NCBI GenBank assembly: GCA_963752755.1
Contig: CAVVZJ010000001.1
Location: 1,240,001-1,304,000, forward strand
DNA length: 64,000 nucleotides
Source of the DNA: CAVVZJ01 sp963752755
GTDB lineage: Bacteria > Planctomycetota > Planctomycetia > Isosphaerales > Isosphaeraceae
Reading direction: 5' to 3'
Part shown: positions 55,079-64,000 of the stretch, one piece after another
Layout of the letters: each line of letters opens with the position of its first letter
How positions within the stretch are numbered: position 1 is the first letter of the stretch
The notes under the pieces: generated by a model
Seen by the model: only the letters and a program-made list of their open reading frames with translations
What the model was told of the DNA's origin: nothing
Databases searched by the model: none
Position numbers and translations under genes: made by a program

Positions 55079-56284
55079 TCATGGAGAGATCGAGAATCTC
55101 CGCACCACCGTCTGCCCGCGATCGGCTGGCCGATCGACCTGGAAGAGATCGACCTCGAAGGGTCGCTCGACGCTGTTGCCCGCGAGGTCTTCCAGGGACT
55201 TCCCAACGCGGATCGTGTAGTTTCCGGACTTCCACGGACCGTCCGGGCGGAACCGATAGCCGGTCCCCGGTTCATCTAGCGCGGCTTGCCCGAGAACCAC
55301 ATCACCCTGAGCATCCTCGACCTGAATGAGCCGTTCGGCGAGGGGCCGGTCGAGCGGGCCGTCGAGCGCCATCGTGAGGGGATCGCGCGAGCCGGCGGCG
55401 GGAGGGTGGATCTTCCAGGCGTCGGGGACGGGCTGGCGGTTGTCGGGCGGACCGATTCGGAAAGGCTTTCGATAGGAGTCTTTGAGCGGTCGGCCGTCGG
55501 CGTCGGGCCAGTCGCGATCGACGACCAGGGTGTACGAATGTCCGACCTCGAAGACGGGTCCAGCCTCCTGGCGAGGTTTGAGCCCGGTCTTGATCCGTCC
55601 GGGATCGATGAGGAGGGTCAGCCGGGTGCCCGAGCGGTCCCAGAGTTCCTCGGCGATTTCAAGGAAGGCCAGGTCGATCGGTCGGTTCTCGGAGTCAAGA
55701 AGGCCGACGTGCTCATACGCTTCTCCCTGGCTCATTGGACGGGAGAAATGGACGTAGAAACGGAGGACGTTTTCCGGCAGCACGTCGGCTGTCGGGTCGA
55801 TCCGTGTGAGGGTCGTCAGCGGACCGAGATCCCGGACTTCGAGGGTGATGGGTGCGATGAGCCTCTGGCCCCGTTCCAGGCCGGGGAGCCGGGAAGGGTC
55901 GAAGACGGCGACGTAGGTCAGGCCCGGTTCGAGCGGGAATCGCGGGAGGAACCGGATCGATCCCTCTTCGACCCGGTATTCCCCAAGCATCGCAGGTCGG
56001 TCGGCTGACGGCGGCATGCCGTCCTCGGAGACGCCAACACGGAGGGTAGCCTTCCATTGAGCGTCGTCGGGCTTCGAGTTCGCCAGTCGTTCCAGGGTCG
56101 ACGCGGGGAGGCCCGAGATCTCGACGAGGTCAAGGCCGTCGTGCTTCCGCCAGCGGAGCGAAGGCCCCTCGCTGGCCGGGACGGAAGCCCCGATCCCGAC
56201 GAAGACGAGAGCGACGATCCGGGCGAGCCGGCGTCCCGATCCCGGTCGAGCCGGGGTCGGGACGCCAGAGGAAGGGTCCGGCAT
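55079..56284 (-). CDS. Exported Ig-like protein of unknown function
   Basis: The protein has 401 residues with a basic N-terminus and signal segment (LARIVALVFVGIGASVPA). It has two or three beta-rich Ig-like (Big_5-type) segments, seen in DVLPENVLRFYVHFSRPMSQ, GEAYEHVGLLDSENRPI, DGPLDRPLAERLIQVEDAQ and SGNYTIRVGKSLEDLAGNSV. Such domains occur in surface proteins. No enzymatic motif is present. It starts 24 bp after the stop of the upstream gene on the same strand, so they probably form an operon. Confidence 0.7.
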   Translation of the reverse strand: MPDPSSGVPTPARPGSGRRLARIVALVFVGIGASVPASEGPSLRWRKHDGLDLVEISGLPASTLERLANSKPDDAQWKATLRVGVSEDGMPPSADRPAMLGEYRVEEGSIRFLPRFPLEPGLTYVAVFDPSRLPGLERGQRLIAPITLEVRDLGPLTTLTRIDPTADVLPENVLRFYVHFSRPMSQGEAYEHVGLLDSENRPIDLAFLEIAEELWDRSGTRLTLLIDPGRIKTGLKPRQEAGPVFEVGHSYTLVVDRDWPDADGRPLKDSYRKPFRIGPPDNRQPVPDAWKIHPPAAGSRDPLTMALDGPLDRPLAERLIQVEDAQGDVVLGQAALDEPGTGYRFRPDGPWKSGNYTIRVGKSLEDLAGNSVERPFEVDLFQVDRPADRGQTVVRRFSISP

Positions 56285-56308
56285 GGGATTCTCGCGGTGG
56301 GCGAGGGG

Positions 56309-57418
56309 TCAGGGCAGGTCGATCGTTTCGAGGTTCAGTGAGCCGGCCTCGTTCTGGACCAGCAGGACCGCGCGGGTATCGCCCAACTTGTCGAGTTGGA
56401 CGACGCCCTTGAGGTCCTTGATGGTTTCGTAAGGCAGCCCCTTGGTGTCGGGGACCTGGCTCGTGATCGACTCCGCCTTGCTGGCGCTGGACATGTCGAC
56501 CTTCATGACGCCGCGGCTGTTGTTGGCCATGAGCAGGTAGTCCTGGCCGTTCTTGCTATAGGTCACCATGTCGAGGGGACGGTTACGGTTGCCCAACTCG
56601 GCGATGGTGGTCCCCTTGACGTGGGTCCCGGGTCGGAGGTCCGAGAGGGGGACCTTCACCAGCGGGGTGCAGGTGTAGGCCGCAAGCAGGTGTGGCTTGC
56701 CGCTGATCTCGGTGGCGACGAACGTGCGAACGGGCGAATTGGTCTCGAACCGGCCGTGCGAGCCGTGATAGAACTCGATGCTGGCGCCTTCGCTGAGATC
56801 CTGGAAGGGGAAGGGCACGGCGAGCAAGCGGGAGCTGAACTCCTCGTTCGAGAGCCCGGCGACGAACAGCCGACCGTCGGCGAATGCGAGGTCAGTGATC
56901 GACTCGGCCCGGAGGCTCTGGCCGCGCTGGACGGCCTTGGCGTCGGGTGCGTTCGGCAGGAGGACGCGGGCGTAGCGGACATCCTTCAGGGCGACCTCGG
57001 TGAGCTTGCCGTCGGGGCCGACCTTGAGGATCACCGGAGTGCCATCGGGGCCGCGACCGCGAGTCACGGACAGATAAACACTCCCAGAGGCGGGGTTGAC
57101 GGCCAGGTCGTTGACCTGGATCTCCTGCGGCTTGGTGCCGAGCAGGTCGGCGATCTTCTGATCGAGCTTCTCGACCTTCAGCGCGGCCGGTTCGGTCCGG
57201 CTCGCCGTGTCGGCCGTGGCGACGGCGAAGACGGCCGCACCTCGGGTGTCACCGATGAACAGGATGCCCTCGGGCCCGAAGGCCAGCGGACCGGCCGACT
57301 GGATGTCGGGGTTGCCCTTCTGCATCCCCCGGGTCAGGTCGTCGCCTCGGGTCGTGGACGCGACGGACAGGGCGAGGCCGAGGAGCGTCGCCACCACGAA
57401 AGTACGCCAGCGCATCAT
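56309..57418 (-). CDS. Exported beta-propeller-like protein
   Basis: The protein has 369 residues with a signal peptide (FVVATLLGLALSVASTTRG). Repeating segments such as GPLAFGPEGILFIGDTRGAA, VNDLAVNPASGSVYLSVTRG and SITDLAFADGRLFVAGLSNE suggest a six-bladed propeller of the NHL/SMP-30 kind. A later HLLAAYTCTPLVKVPLSDLR segment and a KSLNLE-like end complete it. No catalytic residues are recognised. Two adjacent ATG codons start it. It is first in a two-gene unit with the Ig-like protein gene. Confidence 0.7.
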   Translation of the reverse strand: MMRWRTFVVATLLGLALSVASTTRGDDLTRGMQKGNPDIQSAGPLAFGPEGILFIGDTRGAAVFAVATADTASRTEPAALKVEKLDQKIADLLGTKPQEIQVNDLAVNPASGSVYLSVTRGRGPDGTPVILKVGPDGKLTEVALKDVRYARVLLPNAPDAKAVQRGQSLRAESITDLAFADGRLFVAGLSNEEFSSRLLAVPFPFQDLSEGASIEFYHGSHGRFETNSPVRTFVATEISGKPHLLAAYTCTPLVKVPLSDLRPGTHVKGTTIAELGNRNRPLDMVTYSKNGQDYLLMANNSRGVMKVDMSSASKAESITSQVPDTKGLPYETIKDLKGVVQLDKLGDTRAVLLVQNEAGSLNLETIDLP

Positions 57419-57589
57419 AATCGCTGCCTCCCTTTGGGTGAGCTGGACCGTTCACACTGCAGTCATTCGGACTCCACGTGAAGCTGCATTATCCCGAGGT
57501 GACTCGCGAACGCAATCAGGTTGTGCCCGAAATTCGGGCCACGGTCCCGGAGCGTGCGGAAGCCTCCACGACCAGCGAGGAGGCGTAGC

Positions 57590-58039
57590 TCAGGAGGTCG
57601 CAGGCGCATCGGAGGCGGTGTCGAGCCGACGCGCGGCCTGACAGAGTGTGGCGCGGAGGAGGTCGGCGGAGTAAGGCTTGGGCAGGAAAACACGGACGCC
57701 AGCGTCGTGGAGGTCCGCTCGCAGATCGTCCGTCAAGGCCGCCGAGCAAGCGACGATGGGAACCTCGGGCCGTTCTTCCCCGACACGACGCGCGACCTCC
57801 AGACCGTTGAGCAAGGGGAGCATGATGTCGAGGAGGATCACACTCAACTCGTCGGCCTTGGCGTCGATCGTCTCGAGCGCCGAGAGGCCGTCGGTCGCCT
57901 CGAGAATCGCGAAGCCCCAGCTCTGGAGAATCTTGACGAGAACACGCCTCAGGATCGGGTCATCCTCGACGACCAGGACCCGCCCCCCGGGCTGCCGTGT
58001 CATCTCGGGGCTCCTCCGTGAGTCCTGGTGCGTCATCAT
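57590..58039 (-). CDS. Single-domain response regulator
   Basis: This is a 149-residue receiver domain without output domain. The acidic pocket is Asp26-Asp27 (VVEDDP), the phospho-acceptor is Asp71 (VILLDIMLP), Ser99 lies at the switch position (IVACSAA), and Lys121 is in FLPKPYS. The last 20 residues are a polar tail. Such CheY-like proteins work in phosphorelays or bind targets directly. No histidine kinase gene is nearby. Start ATG-ATG at 58039 has GGAAGGAA about 9 nt upstream; an upstream open frame is not needed. Confidence 0.9.
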   Translation of the reverse strand: MMTHQDSRRSPEMTRQPGGRVLVVEDDPILRRVLVKILQSWGFAILEATDGLSALETIDAKADELSVILLDIMLPLLNGLEVARRVGEERPEVPIVACSAALTDDLRADLHDAGVRVFLPKPYSADLLRATLCQAARRLDTASDAPATS

Positions 58040-58161
58040 CGGTAATGGTTCCTTCCTTCGGGTGGGAAGCGAATGTAGCCAGAGGCTCGACCACGTTTCA
58101 ACCCGAATCTTCCTCGAGATCGTCAAGACAATGCAGGCACATGCCTTAATTTATACATGAC

Positions 58162-59843
58162 CTAACGACGGTCCATCATCACCCGTACCCGGAATCCGAG
58201 CGAGCGGCTCAAGGCGGCCATCTCGCCGAAGATGTCTCCGTAGGAGACGGCGATGTGGTTGCTCATGTAATGGGCCATCACGGTCTCCTTCGAGCATCCC
58301 AGGTCGGCGGCCATGAAGGGCCATTGGCGGGTCGTCCCGCGCCACCAGGACTCGCGAACCTTCTCGGGCAGCTCGACCGACTCGCCCCGGCCAAGGTCCA
58401 TCACCAGCTCACCGCGTCGGTCGATCCAGGCCCGCGCCCAGGTGATCGGGCCGGGGAGGCTGACCCCGGCGAACGTGCCGCCCGGAACCGGGAAGTAGCC
58501 CGACGGCTGTCGATAGCTGTGAACTCCCTGGAGGCTCGACGGGTCGTGGTTGAACGCATAAGCCGAGCAACTGCCCGAGTTTAGCAGGACCCAGAGCCAG
58601 CGCCCTTGATGCTCGCCGCCCCAGCGAACGTCGTGGAACATCACCGCCCCCGGCAGCTTCTTGGCCTCCAGCAAACGCCGCATCAGCTCCATCGGGACGA
58701 GGTTGCCCTGGTCGGCCTCTGTGCTCGTCATCACGGGGCGCCCCTCGCCCTCGGGCCGGGCGTGCGAGTTGAGCAGACCCTCGGCGAAGTCGCTCGGCGG
58801 CAGAAGCTTCAAGAGGCCGAGCTGGTACTGCCAGCCGAGGCAGTCGGCCTGAAACTCGTCGAGAAGGTCGAGCACGGCGAGGTAGCAACGGAGTTGCTCG
58901 CGGGTCGATTCGGGCGTGAAGTCCTTGGCGTCGGACTCACCCCAGTGGAAGGTGACGCCGCGGTCCTGCACGAAGCGGAAGGCGTCGTCGAGACGTCGGT
59001 CGTCAATCCGCTGGGCTCGCTCGATCAGCCAGGCCTGATCGACCTTGTGCTCACCAAAGCCGATCGGGTAGAGCAATCGCGGGCCGAAGTAGCCGTTGAT
59101 CATCCCCATTGACGTATCGCCGAGCATCAAGGCCAGCACCCGTTTCTGACGGATGCCCTCAAGCACCCCTTCCGCGATCGCCAGCGAATCCGCCGAGACC
59201 GCCGCGGCGTCGTGCAACTCGGATTCGTCGTAGGCGATCCGGCCCGTGGAACACCACTCGTCAAGCCGGGCCATGAAGTCGGCGTCGCGGGTCCAGTCCT
59301 TCGCGTCGGTCCAGATTCGCGACGTCCGCCGGCCCACGCTCTCCAGCGAGGCCGCCGTGTTCAGCAAGGCGACGAGGCCCGGCCACGTCCCCGAGAAGTT
59401 CGACGCGAGCAGCAACGGATGGTCCTTGCCGACGACCCCATCGACGGTGTGCGGCGCGTAGGTCCAGTGGACGAAGACGCCGATCATTGGCTCGTCGAGC
59501 GGGCCGAGTTTGCGGATCGCGTCGTCAGGACGGGTCAGGTAGCCTTCGATCAGGTGGGGTGTTCGCCCGAGCTTCTTGAGGGCGGCGACGAGCTGCCGGG
59601 TCGCCTCGCGTGACTGGGGCAGGGCCCATTCATTCGGCTTGTCGCGGTAGTCTCCCGGCCAGAAGATGACCACGCGACGCGACGAGCCGACCCGTCGCGC
59701 CGCCAGCCTTGGCGATGGGGCAGGGGCCTTGATCCCCCGTGCGGACCGCTTCGGGACGGCCTTGCCGTTGCCCTTGTGCGGAGCCTTCTTCTTGGGCTTC
59801 GGGGCGCGGAGAGCTGGTCGCGGGGGTCGGGCTGGCGGGGCAT
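58162..59843 (-). CDS. Fucose/arabinose-isomerase-like protein
   Basis: The core from about residue 55 is a three-domain sugar-isomerase-like protein of some 500 residues. It includes VIFWPGDYRDKPNEWALPQS, GVFVHWTYAPHTVDGVVG, LALMLGDTSMGMINGYFGPR with acidic residues, and near the C-terminus VMFHDVRWGGEHQGRWLWVL and AHYMSNHIAVSYGDIFGEMA with His residues. The layout resembles L-fucose isomerase-like proteins, but the metal ligands are not certain. Upstream the frame is rich in Lys and Pro (APKPKKKAPHKG, VPKRSARGIKAPAPSP), an unusual basic tail. ATG at 59843 reaches it only if one C is missing from a run near 59825. The core alone can start at GTG 59673. Confidence 0.6.
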
Positions 59844-60000
59844 GGTGGGAGCGGTCCTCGGGACGTTTCAGGAGTCGATCGGGACACCCGGACCGGTCCG
59901 GGTCGGTTCTTGGACCCGGTTCCGGGGGGCGTTATAGTCTTGCCTGTTCTACAATGGCCGGCGATCAGAACCAATGACCTGGATCGAGGGCAGGTGACGA

Positions 60001-61496
60001 TGTACGACCTCGTGGTCCTGGGCGGCGGCGCAGGTGGACTGAACATCGCCACGGCGGCGGCGGCCGTCGGGGCGAAGGTGGCCCTGGTCGAGAAGTATCA
60101 ACTCGGGGGCGAGTGTACCCACTCGGCCTGCGTGCCGAGCAAGGCGCTGATCGAGGCGGCACGCATCGCCCACGAAATCCGCCGCGCCGGCGAGTTCGGC
60201 CTGCGCGTGCCGGTGCCCGAGGTGGACTTCGCCGCGGTCCTGGCCCGCGTTCGCGCCGTCGTCGCCAGACTTCGCCGGCAGCGACTCGGGCGAGAGCCTC
60301 GAAGCCAAGGGGATCGACGTCTATCGCGGCTCGCCCGAGTTCGAGGCTTACGACTCGGTGAACGTCGAGGGCACGCGTGTCTCCGGCCATCGTTTCGTGA
60401 TCGCGACCGGCTCGCGACCGGCCGTGCCGAGCATCCCGGGACTGGAGGAGGTGGGCTACCTCGACAACACGACGATCTGGAACCTCAAGGAATCACCGCG
60501 CTCGATGGCGATCATCGGCGGCGGTGCCGTGGGTCTGGAGTTCGGCCAGGCACTGCAAAGGCTGGGGGTCGAGATCACGATCGTGGAGGAAGTCGCGACC
60601 TTGCTCCCGAAGGAGGACCCGGAGGCGTCGGAACAGATCAAGGCCGCGCTGGAGGCCGAGGGAATCAAGGTCTTCACGAACGTCGAGATCACCGGCGTGG
60701 CCGTGCCGCGACGGGCAGAAGATCCTCAAGTTCCGCTCGAGGGCCGACGGGAACACCTATCGAGGCGGCCCGCGCCGAGATCCTCGTGGCGACGGGCCGG
60801 CTGGCGAACGTCGAGGGATTGAACCTCAAGGCCGTCCACATCGACGCCGACCCGGCCCGCGGCATCGCCGTCGATGAGCACCTCCAGACCCGCGCCCCGA
60901 ACATCTGGGCGATCGGCGACGTGATCGGCCAGCACCAGTACACCCACGCCGCCGAGCGCGAGGCGATCGGTGGTCTTCCAGAACGCCGTGCTCCGACTGT
61001 CGAAGAAGTTCGACGAAACGCCACGATCCCCCGGAGTTGCTTCACCGACCCAGAGGTCGCCAGCGTCGGCCTGACGGAGGCCCAGGCCCGCGAGGTCGAG
61101 CCGAGGCTCCGCGTCTTCCGCGTCGAGATGGCCGACGTGGACCGGCCGCGGATCGAGGCGCAAGCCGCGCGGCCTGGCGAAGGTCATCGCCACGCCCGGC
61201 GGTAAGATCCTTGGAGCCGCCATCGTCGGCCGAGACGCCAGCCTGGTGCTCCCGCAGTTCGTCCTGGCGATGGAGCACGATCTGACCCTCTCCGACCTGG
61301 CCGAGACGGTCCAGATTTACCCGACAAACGCGGGCGTCGTCCGCAAGCTGGCCAACCAGTACGCCGCGACCCGCCTGGAGAAAGGGTTCGTCCGCTCGGC
61401 CCTCCGCTGGTTCCTCGGCTTCCAGCCCCCCGACCCGCGGACCGACGAAGGCCCCCGGCGCCGGATGAGCCCGCGGAGTCGCACGCGGTCCACTGA
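60001..61496 (+). CDS. Pyridine-nucleotide disulfide oxidoreductase, MerA/Lpd-like (several frameshifts)
   Basis: The product is about 490 residues. Landmarks: FAD-binding VVLGGGAGGLNIATAAAAVG; redox-active pair C-x4-C in GGECTHSACVPSKALI; ATGSRPAVPSIPGLEEVGYL; NAD-binding MAIIGGGAVGLEFGQALQRL; RAPNIWAIGDVIGQHQYTHA; and the interface helix VQIYPTNAGVVRKLANQYA. Frames change near 60265, 60715-60770, 60965 and 61165, and once more near 61450, so the 3' end is provisional. The end fits PPAPDEPAESHAVH. This family includes mercuric reductase and dihydrolipoamide dehydrogenase; no N-terminal GMTC metal-binding domain or C-terminal Cys pair of MerA is seen. Five breaks in 1.5 kb are more likely error than decay in an otherwise well-conserved gene. 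Confidence 0.75.
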
Positions 61497-61557
61497 TGTC
61501 TGTCTTCATCAAACCATACCGCTTTCGGGTCAGCTGAGACGGGCCGGTGGAAGCAAC

Positions 61558-61626
61558 GTCGGCTGCGTCGCGTCTTCGACGACGCACCCGACACTGGGGG
61601 CCATCACCGGATTCGGCGGAACGATT
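61558..61626. repeat. 69-bp dispersed hairpin repeat, copy 2
   Basis: The same length and order as 9595-9663, with four mismatches: a 13-bp stem (gtcggctgcgtcg against cgacgcacccgac, one mismatch) around cgtcttcga, then a 34-nt tail ending cggcggaacgatt. It lies 62 bp after the provisional end of the reductase gene and 295 bp before the ferredoxin gene. Confidence 0.75.
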
Positions 61627-61920
61627 GCGGATCGTTTTCGAAGTCTGGCCCGTCGGAAGTCGAAACGATTCTGGCCAGCATCAAATCCCGTGTGAGTGGA
61701 TGGGTCATTTTCCTCACCTTTCGGCCCGAACCAGAGACTTGACCTCTGGTCAGTTGATAACGATAATCATTATCATCTCGCTTGCTCGACCGGACGGCTC
61801 TGGTCCCGTTTCGGTCGAGGGGTTAAGATGCTAAATTGCGGAATCAGGCTGAAAATGACCGGTCAGACGGGGGGAGTTTCTCCGCCGGCGCGGTCGGGAC
61901 TTGAAGCTGGGGCAGAATCC

Positions 61921-62290
61921 ATGGCGGCAACGCTTTCGGCGAAACCTCGCAAGGTCGTCCCCAAGATCATGGCGGTCATTCACGCGGACGGCTGCACGGG
62001 CTGCGAGGCCTGCCTGGAAGTCTGCCCGGTCGAGTGCATCTACAAGGTGCCCGGCGAGGAGCCACGCAAGCTTGCAAACCTGGTGCGACATCGACCTCGA
62101 TCGCTGCATCGGCTGCAAGCACTGCGCCCAGGTTTGCCCCTGGGACACGATCGACATGATCAGCACCTACGAGCTGGCCCATCACGTCGCCGTCAAGGGC
62201 GGGCCGCCCGAGTATGTTGAGCGGCACTGGGACGACCTCGTCGACTCCGCCCAGCGTAACGCCGAACAGCTCGCCTCGGGCAAGAAATAG
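61921..62290 (+). CDS. 2[4Fe-4S] ferredoxin (one frameshift)
   Basis: This is a ferredoxin of about 120 residues. The first cluster motif is CTGCEACLEVCP and the second is CIGCKHCAQVCP, each C-x2-C-x2-C-x3-CP. Linking residues EEPRKLANWCDIDLDR appear once an extra C near 62078 is removed. The short C-terminal tail is helical (YVERHWDDLVDSAQRNAEQL). It probably passes electrons to or from membrane or periplasmic redox enzymes; the partner is not identifiable. It is read in the same direction as the flanking reductase and di-haem peroxidase genes. Confidence 0.88.
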
Positions 62291-62420
62291 CCGATCCCAA
62301 CGGCTCGTCTTCGGTTCCGTCGAAGAATCCTCGCTTGAACATCTTTGAGCGAGCCCGTCGCGGCCGACGGGCCTCGTCCGCCCCTCGTTTCGCCCGAATC
62401 GCCTGGAGACGACCCGATGC

Positions 62421-63876
62421 ATGACACCCCGCCGCGTTGAGAACCTGCGGATTGTTGCGAAACTGGGGATTGTTGCTGGTCCTCGCCTTCTCGCTCGTCG
62501 GCTGTGGCGGGCCCGGCAGCGAGGACGCGAACCCACCCAAGGACGCCAGCCCCAAGGTCCCCGCCGAGGGGACGGAGAGCGAAGGGCGGCGAGCAGGCCT
62601 CCGCCGAGGCGAAGGGCCAGATTCCCGGCGAGTCCGTCACGCCAAACCGTCCGATTGATCCGAAGGCGGTCGTGGACGTCGTCGAGGCCGAGGTCAAGGG
62701 CGGCGAGGCGCAGGAAGGCCCGAGCCCGGAGGGCGTCTTCTGGGCATTTCCCGACACGGCGAAGGTGTCGGACGAGCCGCTCGAAGTGACCGTGCCCCAG
62801 GGCCTTCAGGATCTCATCCCCGGCATCTCCGTTCCGGTCGCAAACCCGCTGACCAAGGGCAAGTATGAGCTGGGCCGCCAGCTCTACTTTGACCCGCGGG
62901 TCTCACTGGACAGCACGGTCTCGTGCGCCACCTGCCACGACCCCGCGAAGGGCTGGACCGACAGCATGCCGACCTCGGTCGGCATCGGCGGCCAGGTCGG
63001 CGGTCGCAACGCTCCGACGGTCACCAACACGGCCTACGGCAAGTCGATGTTCTGGGACGGCCGCGCCCCGTCGCTGGAGGGCCAGGCTCAGGGCCCGATC
63101 CAGAACCCGATCGAGATGGGCAAGCAGTCCTACGAGGAGATCGTCAACCGACTCCGGACGGTCCCTGCGTATCGCGAGCAATTCCAGAAGGTCTTCGGCA
63201 CCGACGTGACGCTCGATGGCATGGTCAAGGCGATCGCGACGTTCGAGCGGGTCGCCGCCCTTTCGGGCAACTCGAAGTATGATCAAGTACCGCGCCGGCG
63301 AGCAGGACGCCCTCTCCGAGAGCGAGAAGCGCGGGATGGTCCTCTTCGGCGAGCGGCTGAACCCCGATGACGAGTTCAAGACCGACGTCGTGCTCCAGAA
63401 GGCCCGCTGCACGCTCTGCCACGTCGGCTTCAACTTCACCGACGAGAAGTTCCACAACCTCGGCGTCGGCTGGGACAACGCGGCCGGCCAGTTCGCCGAT
63501 CCCGGCCGATGGGCGGTCACGCCCGTCGGCTCGAAGGATCTGGCCGAACTGGGGGCCTTCAAGACGCCGACCGTCCGCGACGCAGCCCGCACGGCACCCT
63601 ACATGCACGACGGCAGCGAGCGACACGCTGGAAGCGCTCGTCGAGTACTACAACAAGGGTGGGAACCCGAACCCCTATCTCGACAAGGACATGAAGCCGC
63701 TGAACCTGACCGACCAGGAGAAAGCCGACGTGGTCGCGTTCATCAAGGCCCTCAACGGCGAGCTGAAGACCGTCGAGCTTCCCACGCTGCCACCCGGTGC
63801 CGACGGCACCGCTCCCGACCCGAAAGCCGCCCTGGAAGTCCCCTCCAAGAAGGCCGCTGCGCTGATCGACCGATGA
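62421..63876 (+). CDS. Di-haem cytochrome c peroxidase-like lipoprotein (several frameshifts)
   Basis: The product is about 480 residues. The N-terminus is a lipoprotein signal (GLLLVLAFSLVGCGGPGSED, lipobox LVGC) reached from ATG 62421 after a one-base correction near 62435. A low-complexity linker follows, with a shift near 62580. The peroxidase domain has YELGRQLYFDPRVSLDSTVS, haem motif CATCH, GRNAPTVTNTAYGKSMFWDG, EMGKQSYEEIVNRLRTVPA, then after a shift near 63275 the second haem motif CTLCH, and after another near 63625 LEALVEYYNKGGNPNPYLDK and a DQEKADVVAFIKALNG end. This is the MauG/CcpA di-haem family: it reduces peroxide or modifies a protein substrate at the cell surface. Confidence 0.85.
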
Positions 63877-63953
63877 TCCGCACCTCGGCCTGACTCGCTG
63901 AGCGTCCCCGGCCTCGTCGCCGGGTCCCATTCGGTACGTCCGGTTGCGATATT

Positions 63954-64000
63954 CTTCGCGCCGGCGTCCCGAACGTGTGCTATCTTTATCGCTAGCTCCT
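63954..64000 (+). promoter_or_regulatory. Dispersed promoter-leader module, copy C (cut by window end)
   Basis: cttcgcgccggcgtcccgaa followed by the shared tgtgctat, then tttatcgctagctcct, aligns gap-free with copy B over the visible 47 nt. The -10 position reads tatctt, a poorer match to the consensus. The second box would fall outside the window. Confidence 0.45.

Noticed and set aside
60001..61496. Calling the reductase mercuric reductase (merA)
   Set aside because: The N-terminal metal-binding domain, the C-terminal Cys pair and any mer operon partners are missing, so only the broader family is supported.

Overview
This 64 kb window is GC-rich chromosomal DNA of a planctomycete, most likely from the Isosphaeraceae-type lineages. 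The evidence is the gene set. It includes a DUF1549/DUF1553 protein (CX4CH motif) paired with a DUF1501 protein, a Tat-exported Gfo/Idh/MocA oxidoreductase, a secreted sulfatase, a sortilin/BNR-like secreted protein with a PDZ insert, a squalene-cyclase-like toroid carrying CxxCH, and many secreted proteins of no known family. Housekeeping genes (recA, gltX, aat, mnmA, tRNA-Gln) confirm a bacterial chromosome.

Layout. 0-7.4 kb: an IS630-type element, a small lipoprotein, an HD/nucleotidyltransferase protein, two small membrane proteins, a Tat-signal oxidoreductase and a large secreted protein. 7.9-26.3 kb: a mobile-element graveyard. It holds ISKra4-, IS5- (two copies), IS21-, IS1380- and IS701-type elements plus one unassigned element, many broken and some nested. 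Between them lie the 3' end of a porin gene, an intact NUDIX hydrolase, an enolase gene cut by IS5 and fused to a 5'-truncated TerC gene, and a broken MFS transporter gene. The block ends with an excisionase-like HTH gene, an intact tyrosine recombinase and tRNA-Gln(CUG), which suggests integration at that tRNA, followed by three transposase scraps including a Tn3-type tail. 26.5-35.7 kb: a minus-strand block, gltX - PfkB kinase - aat - unknown membrane-anchored protein - 2',3'-cyclic phosphodiesterase - recA - HtrA-like protease, with a lineage-type protein of unknown function upstream. 36.4-49.8 kb: mnmA joined to an antibiotic-biosynthesis-monooxygenase (ABM) domain, a GT2-GtrA glycosyltransferase, a glycosidase-like secreted protein, the sortilin/PDZ protein, a polytopic glycosyltransferase, a sulfatase and a PaaK-like adenylating enzyme. 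50-64 kb: the DUF1549/1553-DUF1501 operon, the toroid protein, two secreted proteins, a lone receiver domain, an isomerase-like protein, and a redox cluster of a flavoprotein disulfide reductase, a 2[4Fe-4S] ferredoxin and a di-haem peroxidase.

The least explained signals are two dispersed repeats. One is a leader-like module: an extended -10 box 'TGcTATAAT' with conserved flanks, followed about 90 nt later by a conserved box around 'aacgaacttcaaa'. It occurs at 10.3 kb and 39.5 kb, and is cut off by the window end at 63.95 kb. In the two complete copies a possible intrinsic terminator lies downstream, so these may be non-coding RNA genes. The other is a 69-bp repeat with a 13-bp stem, at 9.6 kb and 61.6 kb.

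Many otherwise well-conserved genes carry a single one-base shift. In one case an almost identical copy inside the window shows the missing base. These shifts are probably a mixture of assembly indels and real decay, so each frameshift call here is provisional. All functional assignments come from reading motifs by eye; no database search was run.
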